Origin: Paroedura picta
Taxonomy: Eukaryota > Chordata > Lepidosauria > Squamata > Gekkonidae
Direction of reading: 5' to 3'
DNA: 64,000 nucleotides
NCBI RefSeq assembly: GCF_049243985.1
Contig: NC_135375.1
Span: forward strand, 52,278,174 to 52,342,173
Shown here: in pieces, positions 30,141-42,860 of the stretch
How positions within the stretch are numbered: position 1 is the first letter of the stretch
How the letters are laid out: every line of letters begins with the position of its first letter
The notes under the pieces: model-generated
Seen by the model: only the letters and a program-made list of their open reading frames with translations
What the model was told of the DNA's origin: nothing
Database searches by the model: none
Program-made: the position numbers and the translations under genes

Positions 30141-32183
30141 GTACTGAGAAATAATAATAATGTTATGTATGTCTGAGAATATAATCCTAGTAAAATAATG
30201 GACACATTCATTTTCCTTCAGAAGATTGTGAGGATTAATTTTTAGATTTATATATTTTAAGATGGGAATCAATTTTATGGCGTAAATTGCAGCTTTGACT
30301 TTGTGTGGGCCTAACTAGTACCATTTCTGAGTACCTTTTATTTTTAAAAAATGGAACAGGAGCACAGAGCCTTCGTTGCCTTCAGAAAAAGGAGAAAAAT
30401 GTCATTGTATCTGTTGTCTCTAAAATATATACCCAGAAGATTTAAAAAGAAAAAAATGTCTGTAAAGGTTGCCAACCTTTCCCCTGACTATGGAGCAGGG
30501 ATTTATGCTTTAATAAAGCATCAAACAAGGCAGAGGGAACAAGGTTGAAGGCTGATGCTTGGCGCAGGTTAGCAGTAAAATAGCACAGAGCTGTCAAAGG
30601 TGCTCCCCCATTGGCTTTGGATCCAACAGGAATGTTCTTTAACAGATGGTGGCTCTGCAGAACTGTCTCTGCTAAGCATGTGGACTCAGGGACTGTTTGT
30701 AAAAACTATCCAAACAGCCTTCAGGATGCCAGTGGCATGACTTTCCAGTGGTGAAGAAGCTCTTCTCTGAAGCCTGGCATGAAAACGTATGTGGCCTCCT
30801 TCATAAGTCCTCCTGTCTTGGTACTGATGGCTTGCATTGTCTGCGCAAGAAATCTATCTGTTAAAATGTGTGTTAGGAACCTTATAACCAGAACTTCAAA
30901 AGGTTGTATTCTATTGACCCAGTACAATTGAGGGTAAAATAAAAAATGATAATAGCATTAGATGAACAGATGTCAGGGGTCTTGCGGGGGGGGGGGGGCA
31001 GAGCTCTGAGTTCAGATTCTGTGCAGGTTTTCTATCTTCCTCTCGCAGCCAGAATTGCCCCAGAATGAGTAAGGAGGAGGGGGTGAGTTCCTTCTCCTTC
31101 ATCCCCTGCTCCATTTGGCATCTTCAAAGGACAGGACAATTTCTCCTTATCCTGGCTTGGTTCTCTTATAAGCAGCTGTCCTTGTCTTCAGCTCTACCAC
31201 CTTCTTCTTGTTGAACTTCAAGGAATTGCCTGTCAAGTTGTCCTTCTGTTGGTGACTCACTGATGGGAAGTGTACGCAATTGTTTTCTCCCTTGGTAATC
31301 GCTCAAGGCCTACTTTCTAAGATGCACAGACTGTATTTCTCCTTGCTGTCCTAGAGGGCCGGTGGTGTATTTTTCTTTCTCTAATGATTTCTCAAAGTCA
31401 TCTCCCCCCCCCACCCCATACAAATAAAAACTATATACAGGACCTACCTAGAAAACTCAAGGCATATAATCCATCATGGGAATAAAACAGTGAACATATG
31501 TTTGCTCCATTTGTAAACCTTTAATGCTGTTCTGATATACTGGACTTTCATAGTATATTGTCACTGCAAATCTGCTTGGTTGCATTTACAAACACATGCA
31601 CACATACATTCAATGCTGAGCCGGTTGTGGAAGTTGTGACATATGCATCTTCCACTGTTCTGGATTGAGCTCAAATGCAAACCCTTCCTGTTAGGGTAGA
31701 CAATGGATTTACACATCACAGTTAGGCTGTAGTGTGTGTTACGTCATAAGGGGATTGTCACTATTTTCAGAGCAGTGCCAGACATAGTGTTGATCGACTA
31801 ATTCATATATCAATTGGAAAGCCACATTTTTCTCAGTCCCCCTGTATGGTTTTCAAATTCCAAAATTAAAGAAGTAAAAACTGTTTAAAAAACCCCTCAA
31901 TAAGTACTTAAACAGCGAACAGCATGAGTGCTTGGGGGGAAAAGACCACCAACAGTGTAGACTTCAGGACAAGGAGTGTGGAAGAAGAGATCTTCACATG
32001 AGAGATCAGTAACAGTGGGAATATCAAGGGAGTGAGAGGTTTTGTTATGGACAAGTAGCTAGAGGAGGGCACCTTCTAGCACATGTGATAAATGGCAGCA
32101 GGCCAGGCTAATTTGCTCAGCATGGCAGTTCCAAAAGAAAGCGGTGGTGATGGTATTTAATAACATAAGAAAACCCCAGCTGG
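30141..32183. other. Intergenic stretch, no gene recognised
   Basis: About 2 kb with no recognised repeat or gene, apart from homopolymer runs (G-run at 30986-30997, C-run near 31402). Confidence 0.45.
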
Positions 32184-33257
32184 ATCATAGAATCATAGAG
32201 TTGGAAGGGGCCATACAGGCCATCTAGTCCAACCCCCTGCTCAACGCAGGATCAGCCCAAAGCATCCTAAAGCATCCAAGAAAAGTGTGTATCCAACCTT
32301 TGCTTGAAGACTGCCAGTAAGGGGGAGCTTACCACCTCCTTAGGCAGCCTATTCCACTGCTGAACTACTCTGACTGTGAAACATTTTTTCCTGATATCTA
32401 GCCTATATCGTTGTACTTGAAGTTTAAACCCATTACTGCGTGTCCTCTCCTCTGCAGCCAACAGAAACAGCATCCTGCCCTCCTCCAAGTGACAACCTTT
32501 CAAATACTTAAAGAGGGATATCATGTCCCCTCTCAACCTCCTTTTCTCCAGGCTAAACATTCCCAAGTCCCTCAACCTATCTTCATAAGGCTTGGTCCCT
32601 TGGCCCCAGATCATCTTCGTCACTCTCCTCTGTACCCTTTCAATTTTATCTACATCCTTCTTGAAGTGAGGCCTCTAGAACTGCACACAGTACTCCAGGT
32701 GTGGTCTGACCAGTGCCGTATACAATGGGACTATGACATCTTGTGATTTTGATGTGATGCCCCTGTTGATACAGCCCAAAATGGCATTTGCCTTTTTTAC
32801 CGCTGCATCACACTGCCTGCTCATGTTTAGTTTACAATTCACAAGTACCCCAAGGTCTCGTTCACACACAGTGTTACCTAGAAGTGTATCCCCCATCCAG
32901 TAGGCATGCTTTTCATTTTTCTGACCCAGATGCATAACTTTACACTTATCTTTATTAAATTGCATCTTGTTCTCATTTGCCCATTTTTCCATTGTGTTCA
33001 GATCTCGTTGAACTCTGTCTCTATCTTCCGGAGTATTTGCCAGTCCTCCCAATTTGGTGTCATCTGCAAACTTGATGAGTAGTCCCTCCACCCCCTCATC
33101 TAGATCATTAATAAATATGTTAAAAAGTGCCGGGCTGAGCACCGAGCCCTGAGGTACCCCGCTACTCACCTCTCTCCAGTCTGATGAAACACTATTGACA
33201 ACAACTCTTTGAGTGCGGTTCTCTAACCAATTCCCTATCCACCTAACTATCTGAAAA
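32184..33257 (-). mobile_element. CR1 LINE, longest copy, reverse transcriptase readable
   Basis: The minus strand reads IVRWIGNWLENRTQRVVVNS, SGVPQGSVLSPALFNIFIND (finger/palm motif), LLIKFADDTKLGG (the catalytic YADD-type box, here FADD), DLGVLVNCKLNMSRQCDAAV and VRPHLEYCVQF. After a frame change it continues KRRLRGDMISLFKYLKGCHL and VVQQWNRLPKEVVSSPLLAV. The 3' end is the CATAGAATCATAGAGTT complement of the CR1 ATTCTATGA terminus. It is 5'-truncated within the reverse transcriptase. About 200 codons of frame remain open, so it is fairly young. Same subfamily as 13471-14219. Confidence 0.95.
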
Positions 33258-33600
33258 TCCAGATCAAACCAATAGTCCATCTAGTTCAGCATCCTGTCTT
33301 ACACAGTGGCCTACTAGTTCCCCTGTAGGGCCAACAACAGGGCATGGATGCTGGGACCTTCCCGATCTTGCCTTCTGGCTCTGGGATCCAGAGGCTTAGT
33401 GCCTCTGAATGTGGAGGTTCCCTTCAGTCACCATGGCTCGTAGCTACTGATAGATGTATCCTCCATGAATCTTTTTTATAAGCTGTTTATTCCTGTGACC
33501 ACCACTATGTCCTCTGGCAGTAAATCCCACATTTTAATCACTCTCATTTTTCATCACTTTGTGGTTGAAGCAGGCCAGGCTCCATAACATTCCAGTAATT
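33258..33600 (-). mobile_element. CR1-group LINE fragment, second family
   Basis: AATAGTCCATCTAGTTCAGC, AGGGCCAACAACAGGGCATG, CCTCTGAATGTGGAGGTTCC and TGTCCTCTGGCAGTAAATCC are landmarks of a common amniote CR1-group 3' region in minus orientation. It directly abuts the truncation point of the CR1 copy on its left. Confidence 0.65.
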
Positions 33601-33871
33601 TTTTGGACTGGAGTGTTGATATCATCAACTGGATCTTCTTCTGGCTCTGTCTCAGATGAGTGTCAGCAGCCCCACCCCAATGGTTGGTGCTGTACTACCG
33701 AGATGAACAGGACTGCTGTTTAGTGTACTCTGACTGGGAGGTGCGTGCAGGAGATTGTCCGCTGCACATGCTCTGAAGAGCAGAAGACCTCACTGTCACT
33801 TCCCCTCCCTGGATGCGGCCACCTCAATGGCCAGCACAGCCCTAAATTCTTCCTCACCATTCTGTTTGCTG
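33601..33871. other. Short spacer
   Basis: Nothing recognised. Confidence 0.5.
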
Positions 33872-34107
33872 GTCTACCAACATCTGCCCTGCTTTGGATA
33901 TCCCAGGGTAGACTGATCTTGTCAAATCCCAGAAGCTAAGGAAGTTGGCCCTGGGAGTACTCAGACCTGTTGAGTACTTGGATGGGAGACGACCAATGGA
34001 ACCCAGGGATGCTCTGCAGATGGCAAATGCTAAACCATTTCTAAACATCTCTCACCTAGAAAACCATATGGGGTTGCCATCAGTAAGCTGCAACTTTGAC
34101 AGCACAT
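33872..34107 (+). repeat. 5S-rRNA-derived SINE
   Basis: The head aligns to 5S rRNA: CTGATCTTGTCAAATCCCAG, AGAAGCTAAGGAAG and GTACTTGGATGGGAGACGAC correspond to the 5S segments GATCTCGTCTGATCTCGGAAGCTAAG (abbreviated by position) and TACTTGGATGGGAGACCGCC, including the internal promoter A-box and C-box regions. The 3' part AAACCATATGGGGTTGCCAT and AAGCTGCAACTTTGACAGCA is an RTE-like tail. This is a retroposed SINE, not a functional 5S gene: it has drifted from 5S and carries a non-5S tail. Confidence 0.85.
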
Positions 34108-34764
34108 AAATAATAAATAAGTAAAAATAAAATACACATAAAAATATCATTTCAAAAAAGGTTGCCTTCCTTTGGGCTGCAGGGAGTGTGAGAGAGACTG
34201 CTTTTCACGTGATGAAGCAGGAGACAGGAAGTATGTGCACAAAGGCTGAGGAAAAGGGAAGGAGGGATGATGGTCTGAAAGAGAGAAAGTGGGTAAAGAC
34301 GTAGATATTATAAGGTCCAGCTGCTAGAATGATTAGCTGTGAACAATGAGAACTTGACTACCTCATTGACTTCAGGCTTCAAGAAATGCTGTGGAGAAGA
34401 CAGTCAAGTGCTGATGGCAAGGGGTAGTTATCAAGCAGAATGAGACAGCAAAATACAATAATATCTAGCAGCTGCAGAAGCAAGGGATGGAGCAAGTTCT
34501 GCAGGGAGCAGGGGGGGGGATTTGGAGAAGAAACAAGAGTTCCTTAGTTGGCTGACCCTGAGCTTAAGGATACAGAGCTTGCTCCATCCTTTAATTCAGG
34601 CCTACGGGATGCCGGGAGGGTGATGCCACGATGGAAGAAGGTTAGCGGCAAGCAATAAGCAGCCAGCAGGCAATCCAGAAGCAAAATGGGGAAGTAGAAA
34701 CAGCAGCCAAAAATGAAGAAGAGGGAGAGAGAAAGAAAAGTAAAAAAAATAAAATAAGAGAGAA
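34108..34764. other. Spacer, no gene recognised
   Basis: An A/T-rich tail region follows the 5S SINE to about 34160. The rest is purine-rich with no recognised feature. Confidence 0.5.
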
Positions 34765-36124
<1,360 letters not shown>

Positions 36125-36545
36125 TATTTTTTATTTCTTATTTTATTAATTGGATTTATAGCCCACCGTTCTCAGAGACCGGTTTGTGGCAGATTACATA
36201 AACAATCCATACAATATCATACAATAAAATCCTATTAAAAAGCTCCTTAAAACCCCAATTACTAAAATGCAATAATACAACTACCACAGATGACAACCAT
36301 AGTCTCAGTTTAAGACATACCCTTATGAAGGCAGCATGGGGGGGGGGGGACCAAGATGTTCAGTGCCAAGAGGAAAAGGGACCTGACTCATCTGCTCTAG
36401 CACTGGCCTCAACCGTAAACCTGGAGGAAGAGCTCCATTTTGCAGGCCCTCTGGAAGGCAGAAAATTCTCTGAGGGCCCACAGCTCCTCTGGAAGCTCAT
36501 TCCACCAAGTAGGGGCCAGGACCAAAAAGGCCCCAGACTGTGAAG
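36125..36545 (-). mobile_element. L2-type LINE 3' end
   Basis: The minus strand encodes LVLAPTWWNELPEELWALRE then FSAFQRACKMELFLQVYG and a stop, about 39 codons alignable to the copy at 9823-9938 with the stop in the same place. The 3' untranslated part ends ACAAACCGGTCTCTGAGAAC, GGTGGGCTATAAATCC and an AATAAAATAAG tail. Confidence 0.78.
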
Positions 36546-37059
36546 AGCCACCCATGAGTCTTAATTATTTTGTTGACTGGCATTGTTGAAGGACATGTTT
36601 TTTTTAATGTGTACTTTGTATTTGGCTGGTGAAGTTTCTTTTCATTCTCCAAAGCAGCCATTTTATCCAGGGAATTGAACTCTTTAATCTGGAGATGAGC
36701 TATAATTCCTGTCCCACCTGGCAGATAGCATCCCTATACCAGTTAGACATTTCCTGTAATGTGAGTGTTGGCAATATATATGCAGTGTGATACTTTTTCT
36801 AGTTGGTGGGAAATGGCTATAATAATTTTGAGATATCCCTTATTTCAAGGAATAAACGCACAAAGGTTTTTTTTCTTCACCCTTCTAGTACTTAGACTAC
36901 ATGTGTGCTAAACTTCTGTTTCCTAGATAGCATGGAGGTCTTTACCAATTTGGGTGATCAGTCCCCTTCGCCCATTTCTAAGCAGGACTTTGCAAATATA
37001 TTTATTTCATACTTCTCTAGTAATCAGATTATCTTACTTTATGTATGTACAAAATTTTA
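36546..37059. other. Spacer with a fragment of the CTCCAG-rich repeat
   Basis: At about 36655-36740, ATCTGGAGATGAGCTATAAT and CCACCTGGCAGATAGCATCC resemble the end of the family at 23297-23492. Nothing else recognised. Confidence 0.4.
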
Positions 37060-38229
37060 GGGCTTTCCCGCATATTGGGCATTATTGCATAAAGCCTGTT
37101 ATATGGCAAAGCATGAGAAATAATAGCAACTCACCAGCACTCCATACCTCTTGAGCTGTCTTGAATGTCAATGGCTGCTTTTTGCACGTGTTGCACTCCT
37201 CACTCTTTGCTGGAAACGCGAGGAGAGAGAGCAATGCGCTTTAGGCTTGTGCTTTGCCCTGCTTACAACTGTCAATAACTTTGGCCAACCAATCCCCTCC
37301 CGGCATGGCTGATTGACACATACATACATACATACATACATATACTTATTCGTTTAAATGCCTCTCCATATATTAATGGAGGCACAGACAATCTCAGCCA
37401 AGGTGTGTGTCTACCTATTAGTTGCTCCAGGCTGTTCTCCATTTTAAAAAAGTACTTCCCGTCCCCGGAAGAAGGGAGAGGGAGGCGGGTGCAAAGACAG
37501 GACACTGGAGGTGGATGTAGTGCTTCTTCGCCTCCATACATTTCTTTTGCTGGTTGTCTGCAGGGGATAGTGCTTTTTAGGTTGGCAAGTCCATTTTTTA
37601 GGATTCACCAACTCGCGCTTTAAAATAGCAGATATAGTGAGCAGTTTGCTGGCCAGATGTGGGAAGTTGGTGACGTCGTGCAGAGTGGCCGAAATATAGC
37701 ATCTTCGTCAGGTAAGCATGACACTAAATTTATGGCACGCAGAAAAACCCTTAATTTTCCCTATGGCCTAGAAAGGCTGTAACAACTTAAAGGTATATGT
37801 TTCCTCTATTTTGAAGGAAATGTCCTCTTCTCCCCTCCCCGACTCCACCCCTTTTAGGCTTTTATGTTCTTCAAGGACCTTGGTCCAGTATAATTTTCTC
37901 CTCACTTGGAGTACACACCTAATCTCCAGTTTTAAGGGAAAGAAATGTGCCTGTGTGTGTTATCTTAGAATACATGTGCCCCAAATGTAACAGTTCTGAG
38001 ATCCCCATTTGTGAGTATAATGCAACTTTCAGGGAAAGAAGAATATGCTACTGATAATGGTTTTATCATTTAGAAATATATTTTTCTGCTTTTATAAGAG
38101 AAACAATCTCTACTTAGCATCAATGTTTTGGAGCCTTCTGCAATTTTTAACATTTGATACTTTAATACTCAAATGGGATTTTATTGTTGATTTTTTATTG
38201 TGCAATTTTGAAGGCGTGCGAAAAGCCCC
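37060..38229. mobile_element. PIF/Harbinger-like element with TTA duplication
   Basis: The left terminus GGGCTTTCCCGCATATTGGG pairs with the right terminus, which reads inward GGGGCTTTTCGCACGCC; the similarity continues inward (ATTATTGCATAAA against AATTGCACAATAAA). TTA lies outside both ends (37057-37059 and 38230-38232). The 1,170-bp body has no transposase. It holds an (ACAT)n run at 37318-37342. The right terminus matches the right end of the element at 15353-16583. Confidence 0.75.
37318..37342. repeat. (ACAT)n microsatellite
   Basis: Six ACAT/CATA units inside the Harbinger-like element. Confidence 0.9.
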
Positions 38230-38232
38230 TTA

Positions 38233-40504
38233 GAGAAGATCCTGTCTTATTTGTGTTTCTGGTTAGGTAGTCATCAAAGGAAGACGGGTATAGATTCATA
38301 CTTTAATTCTTTTAAACGTAGAAATGTACTCTTCTGGCTTATATTCCTGGTCCTTCTCTTTGTAGAGGAGCAATCCAAGGACATTTCCTTAATTGACATT
38401 GTCGTTTAATTAAGTTGATTCATTTTGATTACTGTGGGATAATGAGATCAAAACTTTATTTCTAAACAGACCCTTTACAGTTGAGGTTCAAATGGAATCC
38501 TTAAGAGATATTTCAGCTTTACCTTATTCCGCCCAGTTGATTAATCACTGCAAAATGATTAATCCCATGAGAGTGGGTGGGAAGCATTCAAAACAGGCAT
38601 CTGATCTTTGCTTGTTAAATGTTAGTGACCTGAAGCTCTGCTTGCTTATTACAATAAGTTAGGGCTGGATGCATAAGCAGCAGGAGTGGTGGTTTGAGAT
38701 GGTGACAGCAGCCACAGGCACCACTAAAGTGAGTAGTAATTTGAACGCTGCCTTCTGCCACCCTGCAAGGGCTCCTGGGAGCTGCCTTTTAGATTGTGAG
38801 GAGCACAAAATGTTCTTATCCTTCAGAGTTACTGCTTAATCATTCTTGGAGTTCCCACAGTGTGCTAGTCATTTTATGAGCCTTGCCCAGGGGGATTATA
38901 ATGTACATTAACTTCTCAAAACAGGTCAAGGACTAGGAAGTGTGTAAGGAGGGTGGGGGAGGGACCTTTCAGGCTGCATTTCTGGGGGCTGCATACAAAA
39001 CAAAAAGCTCTGTGAGGAAATGCTTTTGGAACAGGGATGATGCAAAGGAGGGAGGAGTTCTAGTGAATTAGAGAAAAGGAGGATGTCCCAAGCATCGGCT
39101 GGGATCCAAAGAAGTAATTTATGTGCAAGTAAGACAGCCACTCAAGCAGCAGGAATTTCCTTTGAAGAGGAGGCATACTTCTTGCAAATTCTCAGTGTGG
39201 TGCCTTTTCATACACAGGGGCCACTGCCAAGGCATCTTCAAAGAATGCTCACAGTGCACAGAAGTTTCTTTGCTCACATCTAAATTGCAGCTGTAGGGTG
39301 CAGCACAGCCACAGACTTAGTGGGCATGGGGGGGGAGACGATATCTCCCCTGATTTTTCTACACTCAGTTACTCTACCTGTGATGATTGATGGCAGAATG
39401 TGTGAAATGACTCCAGTGAAAAGCATTTGGATTTACAGAGTATTGAGGCCAAATGAGAGCTGAATTTGTGGTGTCATTGCCCTTGCAGGTGGCAAGTGAT
39501 GGACACTCCTATGGGAGCCAGCCCTAGATGACTTCCTGCTCTCTATGCGTGAGACAGAGAAAATATTCAGGTGATGCAAAGTCATGAGAGATTATCACAC
39601 ATTATTGTGTGATACGACAGTTGTTGAGTCATCCACGCATGAGTGAAATAGCCCACTGAAATGAAGGTGAAAAAAGAGACAAGTAGGAATGGAGTCTAGA
39701 AGAAATTAAATACCTTTCTACTTATATGGCTCTTGAAAAAGTGAACTGAATACGCATACATAGGAGGATGACTTTCTGTATGTTAAAGCCTGAAGCCTGC
39801 CGCTTTCTGTACGCCTGGAGTCAGACTGGTACATGTAACTTCCAATTACAGACTGGGAAAGAAGCCAGGTCTTGCTTTAGAGTGAAGCAGAGCTCTTTGC
39901 CAGTGATTTCAAGCAGCCAGTATGACAGCTTCACATACTGTGAGTCTTTCACACAGAATATTTCTTGCTCTGTACAGCCCACAGATATGGCTAGAAAGTT
40001 CTTTGAAGTGGAAATAAGACTGCCCTTTCCCATTAGCCCTGTTGCATACTTGCTGAAGGACTCTGAAGGCACACCACAGGCATCAAGCTCTTACCTTCCT
40101 AGTTTCATAGGATAATGGTAGGAAGTTGACCTTCAAGAGGTCTCAGACTACAAGGCTGGGCTATTCCTTGGTTTTCATAATCATTACTGGTTAATGAGAT
40201 TAAATCCTTGAGCAAATATTAGTTAGAAAATCTAGATCCCTAACCCCCATCATGCTCTTCTGCTGTCTGTACAGAGGATTAAGTGAGTGGGCCTTTCTCA
40301 GAATTGTAGAGCACTTCAAGTACTTTTGCATACCATAGAATGTGGCCTAAATCAGCTGAACGAAGCTGCAAGATGGCAATTTGGTAGACAAGCAGTTCAG
40401 TCTGCACTGTCAGCATCCATGCTGGCCAGCAGTGTAACAAAGACTGGAGGGTGGGGTGAGCAGTGATTTACTTTACAAGACCCTGAACAGTCTTTCCAAA
40501 TCTA
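38233..40504. other. Intergenic stretch, candidate conserved non-coding DNA
   Basis: More than 2.2 kb without a recognised mobile element. The 38380-38640 part is dense in homeodomain-like cores (TAATTAAG, GTTGATTAATCACTGC, ATGATTAATCCC). The 115-codon plus-strand frame at 39768-40115 begins twice with similar phrases (MLKPEACRFLYAW) but has no family match I know and is opposed by an equally open minus frame, so I do not call it a gene. Confidence 0.4.
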
Positions 40505-40700
40505 TATTTTTAATTTTAATTTAATTTTACTTTATTTACATCTTGCCTTTCTCCACAATGGGAACCCAAAGTGGCTTACAACATTCTTCTCCATCTTAGC
40601 ATCAGAACACCTCTGGGAAGTAGGTTAGGCCAAGAGTTTGTGACTGGCCAAATGAGACCACCCAGGGAGCTCCATGGCACAGTGAGGATCTGAACCTACT
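40505..40700 (-). repeat. tRNA-derived SINE (SINE-C)
   Basis: CTTGCCTTTCTCCACAATGG, GGGAACCCAAAGTGGCTTAC, TGGGAAGTAGGTTAGGCCAA and GTGACTGGCCAAATGAGACC follow the layout of a common squamate SINE, with the tRNA-like head at the right. It is old. Confidence 0.6.
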
Positions 40701-40714
40701 GCCCATCAGCATCA

Positions 40715-41800
40715 TTGGATGCCTTGGGACAAGGAGAACAATTTTTCTTTGTCAACTCTCTTCAACCTATGCATAATTTGATAAACCTGTATTATGTCCC
40801 CCTTTTGCAATCTCTTTTCTAAACTGAAAAGTCCCAGGGGGTTCAGCCTTTCCTCACAGTGATGATGCTCCAATCCTCTAGTCATCTTGGTTTTCCAGCT
40901 CTGCAACGTTCTTTTTGAGATATGGTGACTAGGACTGTACATGGTATTCCAAATGAGGCCACACTATAGATCTGTAAAAGGGCATTAAAGCAGCAGCAGT
41001 TTTATTCTCACTCCCATTCCTAATAATGCCTATCATAGAGTTTGCATTTTCAGTGCTGCAGCTTACTGAGTTGACTAATTGAACTAGCCACTACAACCCT
41101 TTCTGACTCAGCAAGTTCAGACCCCATTAGCCTAGACCTGAAGTTGAGATTTTTTTTTGTCCCAGTGTAGATCACCTTACACTTACACACCGAACTTCAT
41201 TTGCTACATAGTCACTCATCCAGTTTGTGGAGGTCCTCTTGGAGCTCTTCACAGTTTTTCACCATGGTGAATAATTGGCTTTCACCATACTGAATATTCT
41301 GTGTCATCTGTAAACTTGGCCTATACACTACTGACCCCCTAGTTCCAGATTATTTATGAATAAATTAAATATTACTGTCCAGTGTGACCACACTGCTAGC
41401 TTCACACCAGTTAGTCTGTCCATTGATTCTTTTACTCCTTGTTATTTAACCAATTTTTAATCATAAGAGATTAAACCCATCCTCTTATCCCATGACTGCT
41501 AAGTTTATTCAGGAGTCTTTGATGAGGTCCCTTGTCAAAAGCATTTTGAAAGTCTGGATATATATGTCTACCAGGTCACCACCGTTGTCTACAATCATGC
41601 TTATTCACTTTCTCAAAGAACTTCAAAAGATTGGTGAAGCAGGACTTTCCTTTGAAGAAGCCATGCTGATTTCCCCTCTGTGGGCTTTGTCCTTTTCTGT
41701 ACCTAACAATTCTGTCTTTGGTTACAGTTTCTACTAATTCACCTGGGACAGATGTTAGGCTGATTGGTCTGCAATTTCCTGGTCTTCTAACTTAGTGGAT
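40715..41800 (-). mobile_element. CR1 LINE, old copy
   Basis: Long minus-strand CR1: TTTTCTAAACTGAAAAGTCC, TTTCCAGCTCTGCAACGTTC, GTGTCATCTGTAAACTTGGC (complement of the FADDTK region), and GTTAGGCTGATTGGTCTGCA. The only readable peptide is EERLNPLGLFSLEKRLQKGD at 40712-40942. About 1.1 kb; many breaks. Confidence 0.85.
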
Positions 41801-41824
41801 TAATGTATTGACAGAATACAAGGG

Positions 41825-42056
41825 CCGTATTTTTATATCCCACTTTTCACTACCCAAAGGAGTCCCAAAGAGGATTACAAACCCCTTTCCCTTCCTTACC
41901 CTACAGCAGACATCTTGTGAGGTAGGTGGGGTTGAGAACAGCTGTACGAGAACTGTGACTAACACAAGGTCACGCAGCTGGTTGCATGTGGAGAAGTGGG
42001 GAATCAAACCAGATTAGAGTTTGATGCTCTTTAACCACCACAGTATACTGGTTCTC
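41825..42056 (-). repeat. SINE-B copy (short subfamily)
   Basis: Minus copy: the tail complement ATATCCCACTTTTCACTACC is at the left, GGTCACGCAGCTGGTTGCAT in the middle and GGGGAATCAAACCAGATTAG at the right. It abuts the CR1 copy. Confidence 0.88.
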
Positions 42057-42539
42057 AAGCTTACATATATATTCATTTATAGGTTACATTCACAGTGAAA
42101 GCTGTATTATATTAATGCAGTCCTATACAATTTACAAGTGTTATACATCAGCTTAACCTTTGCTCATAGGATGAAAAGAGCAAGCAGCATGACATGCTAG
42201 TCTTAGCTGTTTTGCTTCAGTTATTTAATACTTTATATTAGAACTGGCTTGAGGTGACATATTATGCAAACAGCAGAAAAGCTGTAAAAATTATGCATTA
42301 AGCATCCAGCTGGAGTATCAAAACAGCATCAAGCATTCTAACTTCCATTCTAATGGAAGTTTAAAGCTTCCATTACTGCAATTCCATTATGGCTGTCCTA
42401 TGCTCACCGTGGGCTCAGATTGCTAGGAATAGATGCACTATCATTCTGCTGCATTATTCCTGGTGTTCAGTTTGCATGGTAGAAGGGCAAGTTGAGGCCT
42501 TATGAAAAAGACACGCATCCTGATCTCAGTTCTGGGATA
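42057..42539. other. Spacer, no gene recognised
   Basis: Nothing recognised. Confidence 0.5.
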
Positions 42540-42860
42540 AAAGCAGGCCATAGCTTTATTGAACCCCTAGCAGGAGCATTGGCACAGCATGAGGTGGATC
42601 CGGCGATATGATCAGCAGGCCACAGTGAGGCCAGATCCCAGTGGCAATTTCCACAATTGCCAAGACTCTCGACCAGGCTGGAGCCAAGCTCCCATGCCAA
42701 TTGGGATCCACAGGGGAGTGGCAGGCAAAGGGGAACCCCTTGGATGCAGGCCTCTGTTTGGTTCCCCTTGCCACCTGGGAATGCGAGCCCATCTGGTCCC
42801 TCCCAGCGGGAGAGGCACCTCAGCTCAGCATCCACACACTCTCTTATGGAGGCTCCATGA
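42540..42860 (-). repeat. Unclassified retroelement-like repeat (pair with 20020-20460)
   Basis: Shares with 20020-20460 the left-end TTTATT (a minus-strand AATAAAG signal), GGTTCCCCTTGCCACCTGGG and CACACTCTCTTATGGAGGCT. Several overlapping frames on both strands (for example 42589-42975) are open but mutually contradictory and carry no motif. Confidence 0.5.

Noticed and set aside
32675-33280. 201-codon reverse-transcriptase-like protein
   Set aside because: It is part of a 5'-truncated CR1 LINE, not a host gene.
33872-34107. Functional 5S rRNA gene
   Set aside because: The 5S-like part is diverged, and the sequence continues into a non-5S, RTE-like tail; it is a SINE.
39768-40115. 115-codon plus-strand frame
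   Set aside because: No family recognised, and an 83-codon frame is open on the opposite strand of the same segment. Considered as a small gene but unsupported.
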